From positions 186,001 through 250,000 of the forward strand of contig BPQB01000047.1 in NCBI GenBank assembly GCA_019973155.2: 64,000 nt of DNA. The letters are read 5' to 3'. This DNA comes from Phanerochaete sordida (Eukaryota > Basidiomycota > Agaricomycetes > Polyporales > Phanerochaetaceae). Positions 54,201-64,000 of this stretch are shown here, in pieces. The notes beneath the pieces were generated by a model, which saw only the letters and a program-made list of their open reading frames with translations, searched no databases and was not told where the DNA came from. Each line of letters opens with the position of its first letter. The first letter of the stretch is position 1. Position numbers and translations under genes: made by a program.

Positions 54201-55202
54201 CCGCCACCGCCGCAGCCAAGGCGCGATAGGGAGATAGGACGGGAGAACGCAGCAGACAGCCTTCCAGAACAGCCGTCCGCCGTCTCCACCGGCTCTGGTA
54301 TCCCTGCGCGGCGGAGACCAGTGCAAGGATCGAAGCGAGGGATATGCCAGGTATCCCACGCGTGTCGGCGCCTGTGCGAGACAGGCGTGCGACAGGCGAC
54401 AGACAAGAGACTGGCTGACGGTTGCGACGGCGCGCCGTATCTGCCATGTCAAGTGCGCCACCGAGGCGAACAACAGAAACAAGAAAGAGAAGACAAGGAG
54501 CGGGATCTGCCCCACCCAAAATGCCCCCGGGGCGGACCCGGCAGTATGGGGCGTGGGGATTGCAGGCAGAACACGCCCGATGATAGAGGCAGATGCCTCC
54601 CCAAGGAATGCGGAAAGTGGACAAGGGCGCGTCGGGGCGGGAGCGTGCCTATCCAGAGACGTTCTGGAAGAGGCTTGCTCGAGACCATGGTTGTGCTCAA
54701 GGAGCACAGCCTGTGATAGAGCCAAAGATGCCCTTCGAAGAAGGGCGACAAGAGCGCATACAACCAGGCCCCAGCCCATCCATCGCACTTCCAGAAGCGG
54801 GCCTCCCGCCGCCACCGTCGCACCCAACGTGCACAGCCCCCACGACGACCAAAAGGAAGGAACGGGCGGTACTCACACAGAGGCGAGCGCCGCATGGATC
54901 GCGGCGGAGCGCATCTTGACGGCGACGACGGGGTTCAGCGCGCGCACGGCGGCCTCGAAGGGCTCGAGGTGGCGGTTCTCGTACGGGAACACGCGGAAGT
55001 GGCCCGGCTCGACGCGCAGGCACACGCCGGCGTGGACGTTCTCCTCGCTCGGCTTGAACCAGGCGTCGCCCTGGGTCTGTGCGTGTGCGTCAGTACAGTG
55101 TAACTACAGGTTGAACACGAGGGACGGGGATGGGGCGGGTGGGGGCAGACGCACCTGCTTGAAGATGTGGTGCAGCAGCGCATCGTACGCGTCGTAGTCC
55201 AT
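51236..55202 (-). CDS. Family 2 glycosyltransferase, multi-pass membrane protein
   Basis: Nine exons on the minus strand (55202-55155, 55076-54877, 53924-53816, 53763-53370, 53319-53210, 53159-52981, 52932-51676, 51621-51324, 51274-51236) give 877 residues. The N-terminus has HFRVFPYENRHLEPFEAAVR and DTMSWLPRADKEQCGAF. Membrane segments follow (around 240-345, including FVGSGISILIVESVL). The catalytic domain has LPHVTIEMPVYKESL, ILIVDSDTIVPEDCL (the DxD metal motif), ANVSEDFDMALRL (the ED catalytic base) and NRWQKYAYGC (the Q/RxxRW-like product motif). C-terminal membrane helices end with IVLNPWLMIFSY. This matches the fungal GT2 family linked to polysaccharide synthesis and hyphal growth (ZtGT2-like); product unknown. 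Intron 2 is 952 nt, far longer than the others (48-78 nt). A TATA box about 95 bp upstream supports the start. Confidence 0.9.
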
Positions 55203-55296
55203 CGCGGCGGGCCTGAAAGAGTGTGCAGGGCGTCGACGACGGCGGGGCGTGGGGCGCGGGCAGGGGGTCCGGTGGGGCAGCCTCGCCTGCCCCGTC

Positions 55297-55302
55297 CTTA
55301 TA
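55297..55302 (-). promoter_or_regulatory. TATA-like box of the glycosyltransferase gene
   Basis: TATAAG on the minus strand, about 95-100 bp upstream of the ATG at 55202. Confidence 0.5.
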
Positions 55303-55309
55303 TCGCGGC

Positions 55310-57158
55310 GAGCCAGCCCGCGCGCACGCGCCGCGCCCTCGGTGCAGCCTCGATGGCCAGCCTGGGAAGCCTCGCTGGGCAGGGTCCCGCGCGCCTGCAC
55401 CCAAGGCGAGGCTGCATCAGCGCGAGGGCAGGCTGCAGGCGCGGCGCGGGCGTGCGCGGCACCCGCGACAGGCATTGAGTCGCCGGGCCCTGGGCGTGTC
55501 CCGCGCGGACAGCACACGCCCGGCCGTCCTGCTCCAGGCACGGAGCCGAACGCGCACGGCGCGATCGCGATACTTGGATAGTGGGACGGGCGCACGCCAC
55601 CGGGGACCGCGGGACACGGCGGACCGCGGGACCTGCGGGCGTATCAGCGGAACGTTCGTCTGCGTGCATCACGCCGGCGTGGGCGCCTGCGAGGGGATCT
55701 GGATGTGCGGCTGCCTGCCAGTGCGCTTCCATGCGTCGCGAGCCCAGAATGCGCAGGCGTGCGGCAGCTCGTATCGCCAGCGATCTCGATGTCGAGCCGG
55801 GTTGCTGATACGGCAGTGCGCGTGTGTGTGTCGAGTGCGTCCGCAGCCAAAGCGAGGGTGCGGCGCCGCCCGCGACGGGGGGCGTGCGGCATCTGCGGAT
55901 CGCGCGGGGCTACCGCCGGCTCTGGGGCCTGCGACGCTGAGTGCGGGTGATGGCCTCGTCCTCGTTGCACGAAGCTACCGACCGGCAGGGGCGCCGCGGC
56001 GCGTGCAGACAGCGTACCGCCGGGCCACGACGCAGCCATAGAGTGCGTGCCTGCGATCGCGATGGCGGTTGGCAATGAATGGGCGGCCAGGGTCTGCACG
56101 CCTGATGGGATGGTGGTGGCTCGCTGCCAGGTTTGCAACGGCGCCTGCACACGCCCGCCCGCGGAATCGCCGCTAGGCGCCCGGCGCACGAAATAGGGGA
56201 GCGGGAGGGTTTTGCTGGTGGGCGGCGTGCACGCAGAGCTTGGACAATGGCGACCGTGTACAATGGTCGCTTTGTTACGATGAGAGGACGTCGCGACGCT
56301 GACAGCGTCCAAGGGCGCAGCAACGGACAGCTGGCAGCGTACGAGCTGTCGAGCGCGGCAGACAACAAAATAAAAGGTGTCCCTGGACGAGCACGCACAC
56401 CGTCGCGCGCGATGATGTAACTGAAACAAAGCACACGTATCTTCCACGACGCCCCGGGCAGCACGCCTCCTTCATCAGCGAGGATCCCAGTGCCCAGTAC
56501 ACGTCATGTCGCCAACCTGCCTCCCGGCGCCCGCCCGCCGTCCGGAAATTCGTGCACCATACAGCCCGACCCGAACACGCAAAACAAGGTATCCACCACG
56601 CTGCCCCGAAACAAGCAGCGCGGCTTCCCGCGCGCAGAACCAGCCGCGGTGCAGCGCAGATGCCCCCGACGTCCGCCCATGTCGCGATCGCGGCACCCAG
56701 ATCGTTCGCACGCCCTCGTGGCGCCCGGCTGCGCGCATTCTGAGTCCAACGACGTTCACGTTCCCACCGTGTTCCTCGCGCAAACCCAATCGCACCTGCA
56801 CGACCACGCTGCAGCGCAGCGGTCTTCCCTCCGATCCGGCCGCCGCCCCACCCTCGCTCTCGGCACAGCTCCAGCAGGGTGCGTGCGAGAGCTGAACTGG
56901 GGGCGGACAAGGCTGGGGACGTGCACTGAAGCCCAGGCTGCAGGGTGCGCCCCAGGCCTTCGTGCAGGCGCTGACACACCAGGCGTGACGCACGCGTCCG
57001 CAGAGCGTGCATCCCCGCGCAGACGCCGCCCTGCACCCGCTGCCACCGCACGCACTCCTGGGCTCCCGCCAGTCTATTGCCAGTCCGTCTGCAGCGGGCC
57101 CAGGCCCCGCCCGCGGCTCGGCAGCGGTACGCGCGGACGCAGTCTGCGCTGCTGCATG
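55310..57158. other. GC-rich DNA without a supported gene
   Basis: Long open frames occur on both strands at once (such as the 361-codon minus frame at 56275-57360), as expected by chance at this GC content. None shows a motif or clear introns. Confidence 0.4.
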
Positions 57159-57160
57159 TA

Positions 57161-58043
57161 CTATCCTTAATCCAGTCTTTCAACGCCTGTTTCGAAAATA
57201 TTCCTGTGGGCTCACGTCGTCGCATATGCCCTCGGGAGCTCGGGAAGGCATTCAACAGCCCTTTTGGCACACACAACCTGCGTTGTAGGATTTTACTAGC
57301 AGAACTGAGTGAGGGGGAAGGTGCGCACGTCCGACAGGCAGAAGGGCACCAGTCTTTCAAAACCAGTCACAGAACGTCACGCCGAAACGCCCTCGGCACG
57401 ACATGACGAGATTGAACTCCGCCAAGAGTTGCCTAATCAGTGCTGCTTGAAAAAGCTGGTGCCTCGGGCTTCGTCAGTCGAGAGTGGGGCCACTGCCACT
57501 GTGTAATCCCCTACAATTCAAAGGGCGATGAGGTTCCTGTCTGCCGCATCCCAAACATATGCAGAAACCAGGCGGTCTGTGACGATGGCAGCAACGAGGA
57601 GCTTTGCGCGACCTTCGTTTAGCAGCGCGAGCGGACTTCAAATTCTCGGTATCTGCCGTCACGAAAGGTAACGCTCCCGGTGCCCAATCCTTTAAAACAC
57701 TGTCCTGAACGGCATCTACTCACTCAGCTCGAAATCGGAGTGTACAAATGAGCTACTGGTGAGCGATAACATACGTTTCCGACGTCGCTTTAGGGCTAAG
57801 TCTCTGTATACCTTCTAGATCTCGCTGAGAACGCCTTTCCGAGCTTCATCAAACTGACCTTTCGTGTCCTCACATCGCTGTCCCAGCAAAGAGAAGTCTT
57901 CTGTGGTGATATATGAGGTCTATACGTATGTAACAATGCCCTAGAAATTTCGCGATTTTTTTCCTGCAGCGCAGCATGCTAGACAGGGGGAGGGTACCAG
58001 TCTTTCAAAACTCGGCAGTTTTAAAAGACTGGTTTAATGATAG
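57161..58043. mobile_element. Putative non-autonomous TIR element flanked by TA (MITE-like)
   Basis: The left end CTATCCTTAATCCAGTCTTT (57161-57180) matches the inverted right end, CTATCATTAAACCAGTCTTT when read on the minus strand from 58043. TA lies directly outside both ends (57159-57160 and 58044-58045), as expected for a Tc1/mariner-type target site. The element is 883 bp with no transposase. CCAGTCTTTCAA also occurs internally at 57349-57360, and the right end contains a perfect-looking hairpin (57996-58033). Confidence 0.55.
57996..58033. repeat. 38-nt hairpin at the right end of the TIR element
   Basis: ACCAGTCTTT at the left pairs with AAAGACTGGT at the right, and inside it AAAACT pairs with AGTTTT around a CGGC loop; only about one base is bulged. 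Confidence 0.8.
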
Positions 58044-58045
58044 TA

Positions 58046-61000
58046 TGTCGCCGGAGCCGAGCGGCGGCTGTAGATCGCCGGTGGCCGCGGACGTTCCCGC
58101 AGATCCTCGCCTGGACAGCCCCCGAGGCGCGCTGCCAAGGACGCGCGCGGGCACGCAGCGCAGGGGCGCAGGCGGGCGCGGCGCAGCTCGCGCGCCGCGA
58201 CGTCCCAGGCACGGCACACGTCTATCACGTCCACCCTGCGCGGCCGCGGCCCCGCACGCTCAGCACAGGCCCGTCGCGCTGCCTCCCACCGTGCTCGCCG
58301 GGGCCCACCAGGCACCCCGCGCCGCCGTCCAGCTGTCGCCGGGCGTGCCTGGCAGAACCGCGCGGCGCACGGACGCTGCCCAGAACACCCGCCCCCAGGC
58401 ACGCACGCCCGCACGGGCACACGAGCTCGCACGCACAGAGTTTGCACGCAGAGCGGCGTGCCTGGCGAAGCGCGCCGTGCGACGCACGCATCACGGCCCG
58501 CGTGCTGTCGTGGCCGACGGCACATTCAATTTACTCACTCGAAGACTGAATTGCAGCTCAATCGCGCACGGGTGCTTCTGCGAGGGTCGCGGAGGGGTGC
58601 ACGCGCGGCGGGCCGGGGCGGCGCACGCGAGCGGGGCCGCACCGCGGGCAGAGGACCGACGCGCTGTGGCGCACGTTGCGGTTAATCCTGCGCGACTGCG
58701 GGCCCGTCCGCGTGCCCCGCTCCGCTCGGGGCGCGACGACGCGTTTCCGCCGCGTTCCGGTGGCTACATGCGCCCGCGCCGCCGTGTTGGGGGAGTGCTG
58801 CGGGCGATCCGTGCCACGGTAGCGAGAGCGGCGACGACGCTGCCGCGTCCGGGCACCGCCGCGTCATCTCAACGATCTCGATGTCATCGCCGTGCGTCTG
58901 CGCGTCGCAGTTCGGGCTTAGACGTGCGTTCGCGCCGCGAGCGCGCGGTGACGCCTCGGTGACGCCACAGCGCGGCGTTGGGGCGCGCAGCGGGCCCCCG
59001 CGCGCCGCTATCCCCGCGAGGAAGACGCGTGGGTGTGCCCTGCTGCGTGCGGGCCCTGTGCTTCGCGCGGCGATCTTCATTTCTGTGCTCGTTTCCTGCC
59101 GTACGCTAATCTTCGAGCTTCATAGGCCGCCGCGCGCCTGGGCCTGAGGGCCGCACAGCGCGCGCGCTGCCAGCCGCTGCCTTCGCGCGGACGAGGCTTC
59201 GTGTGCCCCTGCTGCGCACAGGCCCTGCGCCACGGCCGGCGATCGTCATTGCACCTCTCACTTGTGTTCATCACGGCGCACACTCTAACCTTCGCAGCCA
59301 GCCGCGCGCCCGGACCCAGCAGGGGCCCCACGGCGCGCGGCCCCTGCTGGCTGTGTATCCCCGCGGGGACAGAGCTTCCATGTCTTGAGGTGCGTGCGCC
59401 CTGCCCCCGAGGGGATTTGCACTGTTGCTCACGCCTCTGCATCAAGCCGCACGCTCTGCCAAGCGTCGTGGCCGGCCCCGCGCCCGCCCCGGGAGACCGC
59501 ACGTGCCTCTGCACCCTCGGTCCCCCGCCCCACGCCCCACGGCACACCCACACCAGCGCACGCCCCAGCCACCCCGCAGCCCGGCGCGCGCCCGACGCCT
59601 TCGTGGCGCACGAGCCGGCGGCGCGCGGACCCCGCATCTCGCGGAGCACCGCACCGCACCAGCGCACCAGCGCAGCACCCACCCGACGCCGGGCCAGCCG
59701 CGAAAGGGCAAGTGCGCGTCGCCACGGGGACCGTGGCCAGGGCGCGATCAGCACGCGCGGCGCAGCCCCGCGAGCGCAATAGAGTCGCAGGCCCGCCGCT
59801 GATCCGCGGCTCGCCCCGCTGATGCGCCCCTGGTGCACGCGCCGCGGGCTCCGGTGTGGCGTGCAGGGTGCGGTGGGGCGGGTGGCGCGCTGGGTGTGCG
59901 GAGGACGAGCAGGGGGCGGCTGTGCACGGCGGGAGCGGCTGCTGCTGCACGAGCAGTCCGGGTGCTGGTGCGCTGGCGGCGGGCGCGCGGAAGGCGGGCA
60001 GCGTGGGCGGTACGGCGGACGGCGTGTCTGCGGACAACATCGATATCGACACTGGCGGCAGAACCCAGATAACGCGGCGCGTGGCGCGCGCCGCGCCCAC
60101 ACAAGCCCGCCTCACATCGTGCGCTCGCACCGCCCGCTGCAGCCCGCCCGCGATTTTCCACTAGCATCCTCAGCGCCAGCGCGCCGCGCCGAGCACGCCG
60201 TGCGGCCCCGCGCCCGCCAAGACACCCACGCGCGGTCCACCGTCCGTGTGCGGGACCGCATGACGCAGCGCAGGCCGCACGGCCCCGCCCGCCGGCAACT
60301 CACAGCTGGGCTGCCTGTTGGGGCAGCACGCGTGCCGCCGCTGGCGCCACATCCAGCCTGCAATCACACAAGCGGGCCAGACCAGCGTAGCGGCGGCAGC
60401 ACCCGCCGGCAACCTTCGTGCGCACCCCGATTTGCGGTCACGGCGGTTTCACGTAGGACGACTCAATGGCGGGCGCGGCCCCGATCGCGCGCCGGAGATT
60501 GCGCTCGTTCGCGCTGCGTGCGCGTCCCACGCGGAGGGCTGGGCCCCGGTGCGTGCAGCGGCACGCGCGTGACGTAGGTGTGCCCGGATAGGGTGCGTGG
60601 CGGCGCGCGGGGGCGCTTCGTCCGCGGACGATATGCCGAAGGTGCGCGCCCTGCGCCGTGTTTGCGGCCGCGCGGTGCGCGGGAGGCCATCAGGCGAGAC
60701 CAGCACTGTGCGCGGTGCCGTGATGAAAGACAGTGCTGCGGGAGCGGCGTGGCTGGGCGCATCGCGGGCGGACGCCACCCGCGGAATATCGTAAGCCAGC
60801 GCGCGGAATTTCTGTCTTTTCCGGTGCGTGCGCTGTCCTTGCCGCGCGCATCCTCGCGATGCTGATAGGCAGCGTCCTAGGAGATCCTATGCCGCCACAC
60901 CCGGAGCAAACTCTACTGTGCGATAGCGAACTGCGCACTTGATTTTGGCACCGCTTTTCATGTCTGCTCGAGGGCGCGGCGCGCACGAAGGTTCCGCTAT

Positions 61001-62093
61001 TCCTCGCACGCGTCCCGCGCCCGTATCCGCACATTGCATGTCTGTGCAGCAAGATTACAGTTGCCTGCGCCGAGCATCGATAGCGCACTCTGCTATCAGT
61101 GCGGTGCACCGTATCTCGCGCTGCCGGTGCACGGCCAGCACGAACGTTCTGCACGCGCACTATCACGTCTTCCCTGCCGGAGCACGCCTCTCGCGCCCCG
61201 GGCGGCGTAGGTTTCGAACCACAGGGCTATCACGCACACGCAGTCTATCGCGCACTAGACCGCGCCCTCGAACGTTTGCGCGCTGCGATACACGGTCGGA
61301 ACGCTATCACGCACGAAGACAGACATGCGCCGCACACACCGCAGGGACCCTTGCAGCCAGCAACACGGAAAGACGTCATCGCCGCGCGAGCATGCAAGTT
61401 GTCCCCGCCGGCAGCACGACTGGACTCCGGGAACCCGCTCAACCTGCGCGCGCCCGCACGATTCCGTCGCCACCCAGGCTCGCACATCAAGCGTGCGCCA
61501 ACGCCGCCACGTTCGCAGCGCCGACGCTGACGTCTGATCTCCCGGCACGCGCGACGCAGGGCGGGCGCAGCCCTACGTGTGCAGCGGCAGGGCCCGCGCG
61601 CGCGCGCAGGCGCCCGCAGAACTGCGTCCGACGCACGCTGCAGACGCAGCCGTGATTGGACGCAGGGCGCAGAAGGGCGCGGCGCGTCCTTGCACTGTGC
61701 GCGAGGCGCCCGGGGACGCAAGGGCCGCGCGCCCCGTCTCGGCCAGAAGCACAGAAGGCACGGCAGCCCTGGGCGTCGCCCTGCGTGCGAACGCTGATAG
61801 GTGGCGCGCGCGGTCTCGACGCTCTGGGCAGTGTGCGCGCACTCTCGCGCTGCGTTATCTCTGGGCACCCGATCTTCGGGGGGAGCAGGCGAGTCTATTG
61901 TGGAAGCGCATGCTGTGGGCAGGGAAGGCGGGCTACGGGCAGCGTAATCGAGTCGTCCTGCGAGGGCCGCGGGATGCCTGACGCGCTCTATCTTCGCGAC
62001 GCGCTTCTCCCTGCGCGTATGTCCGCGAGGCTATCTTGGCGGCGCGTCCGCGTCGTGCCTATCGGCGGACCAAGGGATGAGTCTAATGAGAAA
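58046..62093. other. Very GC-rich DNA without a supported gene; weak tandem repeat at 59.0-59.3 kb
   Basis: Simultaneous long frames on both strands carry no family motif. Two diverged copies of a unit of about 165 bp are visible at 59030-59160 and 59200-59330 (shared order: GTGTGCCC, CTGCTGCG, GGCCCTG, GGCGAT, CACTTGTGTTC-like, CTAA.CTTCG, CCGCGCGCC). Otherwise I see nothing. Confidence 0.4.
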
Positions 62094-62095
62094 CC

Positions 62096-62841
62096 CCCCG
62101 TGAGAGAAAGAAACCCCTCAATTCCCTTACCGGGAGGGGTTTCTCGCGAAACCCCAGCATCTCGTCTGCTATGGGGTTTCTGCGAACTTGGCAGGACCTC
62201 GAGCACCGCCAGCCGTGGGCGTGCGCCTTGATGGGGCGGCGTCGGGAGCTGGCATGGATGACCACTGGTAGTAAAATATCGCCAAAATATTCTGTCACAG
62301 TGCATCCTGTGTATAGATTCCCTTGCATGATCAACCAGCTTTCGGGGCGGCAAGCCAGGCCAATGCCGTCGCTCATTGGCTAACATTATGTAAGCAGCCG
62401 GATGTCGTCTCTGACTGGCGCCTACCACTATCAGCTGCGGCCTCGAGCTGTAGCTGGAGAGTACTGCGTAGCACAGCAAAATTAGCATCTAGATATTAGA
62501 AGTAGCAATGCCACACGCAATGTAATCTTTGAAGTAGACCAGGGTTAGGAGGAGCGACATACCATTGAGGGGACATGTCGAACAAGTCAAGCATATCCTA
62601 TGAAGCACACAGCGTAAATGTTGCCACCTGGAGCTGTCGCAAATGTGATAAAGGCCTTCAAAATATATTCAAATGCGTCGCTGAGCATATCAGTGCAGCT
62701 TTCTAATCTCACCACTCGAGGTTCGCTGCGGCGCTCCTCAGTGCGCTGAGCGGTGTCCGAGGTCACGACGGGCGCTCACCAGCAGAAACCCGGGTTGCTG
62801 AAGAGAAGCAAGGGTTTCTGCTTCCCACGGGGGTTTCTCAT
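62096..62841. mobile_element. Putative non-autonomous TIR element flanked by TA, rich in GAAACCCC words
   Basis: The left end ATGAGAAACCCCCCGTG (62096-62112) matches the inverted right end, ATGAGAAACCCCCGTGGG on the minus strand from 62841. TA flanks both ends (62094-62095 and 62842-62843). Both arms continue with further GAAACCC words, some in inverted orientation (GGGAGGGGTTTCTCGC, GAAACCCCAGCA and TATGGGGTTTCTGC on the left; GAAACCCGGGTT and AAGGGTTTCTGC on the right). The 746-bp interior is poorer in GC than its surroundings and has no transposase. Confidence 0.6.
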
Positions 62842-62843
62842 TA

Positions 62844-64000
62844 GAATAATCCCGGACCAAGGGCGGGCGGTGCGCGTGCGCGAGCACGGTCCTCGCGAGA
62901 CCTCAGGGCCAGGAGCATTCCAACGTCGATTGCGTCTGCGACAGTACAAGCACGCCTTGACGTCAGGACAAGGCAGCGCATCCGTCGAGTACGTAACGCA
63001 CCAGGACAGCCGGCCTGCAGAGCGATCAGAGACAGCGCAGCGACAAAACGGATGCTGCACGCACGGGCCCTTCACACCTGCCGCCGCCCCTGGCCCCGCG
63101 CGCCGGCCTCAGCGCGCGCGCACGCGCACACACGCGCACCGCCGACGCAGCGTACGTCACGGTGTGCACGCAGCCGTCCAGGGGCGCGCCGCCGCCGCTT
63201 CGCGTACGGGCGAGATCGCAGCGTGATGGCTGGCGCGCCGATGACGTCCGCGGCCTGCACGCGCCTCGCTGCGCACGCCCAAGCATGGAAGCGCGCCGGC
63301 CGCGCAGGGGAAGCCGCGCAGCACGCTGGGGGCGTGGCGCGCGCAGGCGCCGGCCTGGAAGGCCTCCGAGGCCGCCGTGGCCGGCAGGAGCTCTGGTGGA
63401 CTTGCGCGCGATCGCGGGGCACCGCCCGTGCACGCCATGCCGGCGCAGCGCGCCCAGAGGCCGGGCACGTTGTGCGCAGGAAGCCCTCTCCCGACGGCGA
63501 CGACAGCCCGCGCCGCCCTCGAGCAAGCTTCAAGGTTCGTGATCGTGCGGCCAGGTGTCGTCCGGGCCTATGACGACGGGAGACAACGTCCGCTCGTGCA
63601 TTCTCGCTCGTTGCGCTCGCGACGGGCAGGCATGAGCGAGCCGCGCGCAGTGTTCTCCATTGTCTTTCTCGACGCCCGACGCTGTTCTGCGTTGTTTCGA
63701 AACGGACGGCGATCCCGCTCGGAGCGAGCCTGCACAAAGTTAAACCTTATCGCACGGGTAAGGAAGTATTGCAGTGCATACCGTAATCCCTTCTCATTCC
63801 GTGCGGCCGTGCACGTTCAGGGTGTCCTGCGATAAAGGGTGCTGCAGGGGGGCAGTAGGCTAACGCGATACGTGCACGCCCGCGCCTCGCCAGGACTGGG
63901 ACGGTCGTGATATCGTCACTAGGAAGACGCCACGCCCAGATGCGCAGTGCAGAAGTGCGCTATCAGAATGTCCTGCATCGGCGACATCAAGCGTTCGACG
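62844..64000. other. GC-rich DNA without a supported gene
   Basis: Overlapping chance frames on both strands; no motif or repeat recognised to the right edge. Confidence 0.4.

Noticed and set aside
56275..57360. 361-codon minus frame in GC-rich DNA
   Set aside because: No motif, simultaneous frames on the other strand, and it crosses the end of a TIR element.
57976..58962. 328-codon plus frame
   Set aside because: Starts inside the TIR element and runs through Arg/Ala/Pro-rich sequence with matching frames on the minus strand.
61200..61225. GGTTTCGAACC, resembling a tRNA T-arm box
   Set aside because: No matching acceptor or anticodon stem within tRNA distance.

Overview
The window is fungal nuclear DNA, almost certainly from a basidiomycete of the Agaricomycetes; a Polyporales wood-decay fungus is my best inference. 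The signs are GC-rich coding exons cut by many introns of about 45-60 nt with GTGAGT or GTACGT donors and CTGAC branch sites just before the acceptor, TATA boxes about 70-100 bp upstream of start codons, a nuclear tRNA-Glu, and an expansion of small BTB/POZ genes. All gene models here were spliced by hand; the main multi-exon models close in frame.

Layout. 0-0.1 kb holds the 5' end of a secreted-protein gene that runs off the left edge. 3.2-8.4 kb (+) is an 8-exon, 1600-residue NRPS-like enzyme (adenylation, carrier protein, membrane segments and left-handed beta-helix repeats). 8.6-10.4 kb (-) is an 8-exon MYND zinc-finger protein with an MSS51-like C-terminus, followed by tRNA-Glu(UUC). Two hypothetical genes follow (11.1-11.5 and 12.6-13.2 kb, both -), and 14.2-15.5 kb (+) is a 3'(2'),5'-bisphosphate nucleotidase of the MET22/HAL2 type.

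15.5-19.9 kb has no genes and carries diverged tandem repeats of about 0.9 kb. 20-23 kb holds two paralogues of an unrecognised family. From 23 to 47.6 kb lies a BTB cluster: six intact genes, one copy that has lost its 5' half, and three pseudogenes. The cluster is mixed with a decayed LINE retrotransposon, a foldback element that encloses a BTB fragment, and a tail-to-tail pair of nearly identical BTB genes. Other genes in this stretch are a GC-rich hypothetical gene (31.8 kb), an HNH-like zinc protein whose 3' exon has been tandemly duplicated (38.6 kb) and an acidic-tailed hypothetical (40.5 kb). 43.3-49.6 kb is bounded by two inverted paralogous FAD monooxygenases with the same exon structure.

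51.2-55.2 kb (-) is a 9-exon family-2 glycosyltransferase. From 55.3 kb to the end the DNA is very GC-rich and apparently without genes, apart from two TA-flanked terminal-inverted-repeat elements.

Housekeeping-type genes therefore occupy the left third and the glycosyltransferase locus. The middle is a fast-changing accessory region shaped by inverted and tandem duplication. No single pathway links the genes. The two monooxygenases and the NRPS-like enzyme could make or modify small molecules, but nothing in the sequence gives their substrates.
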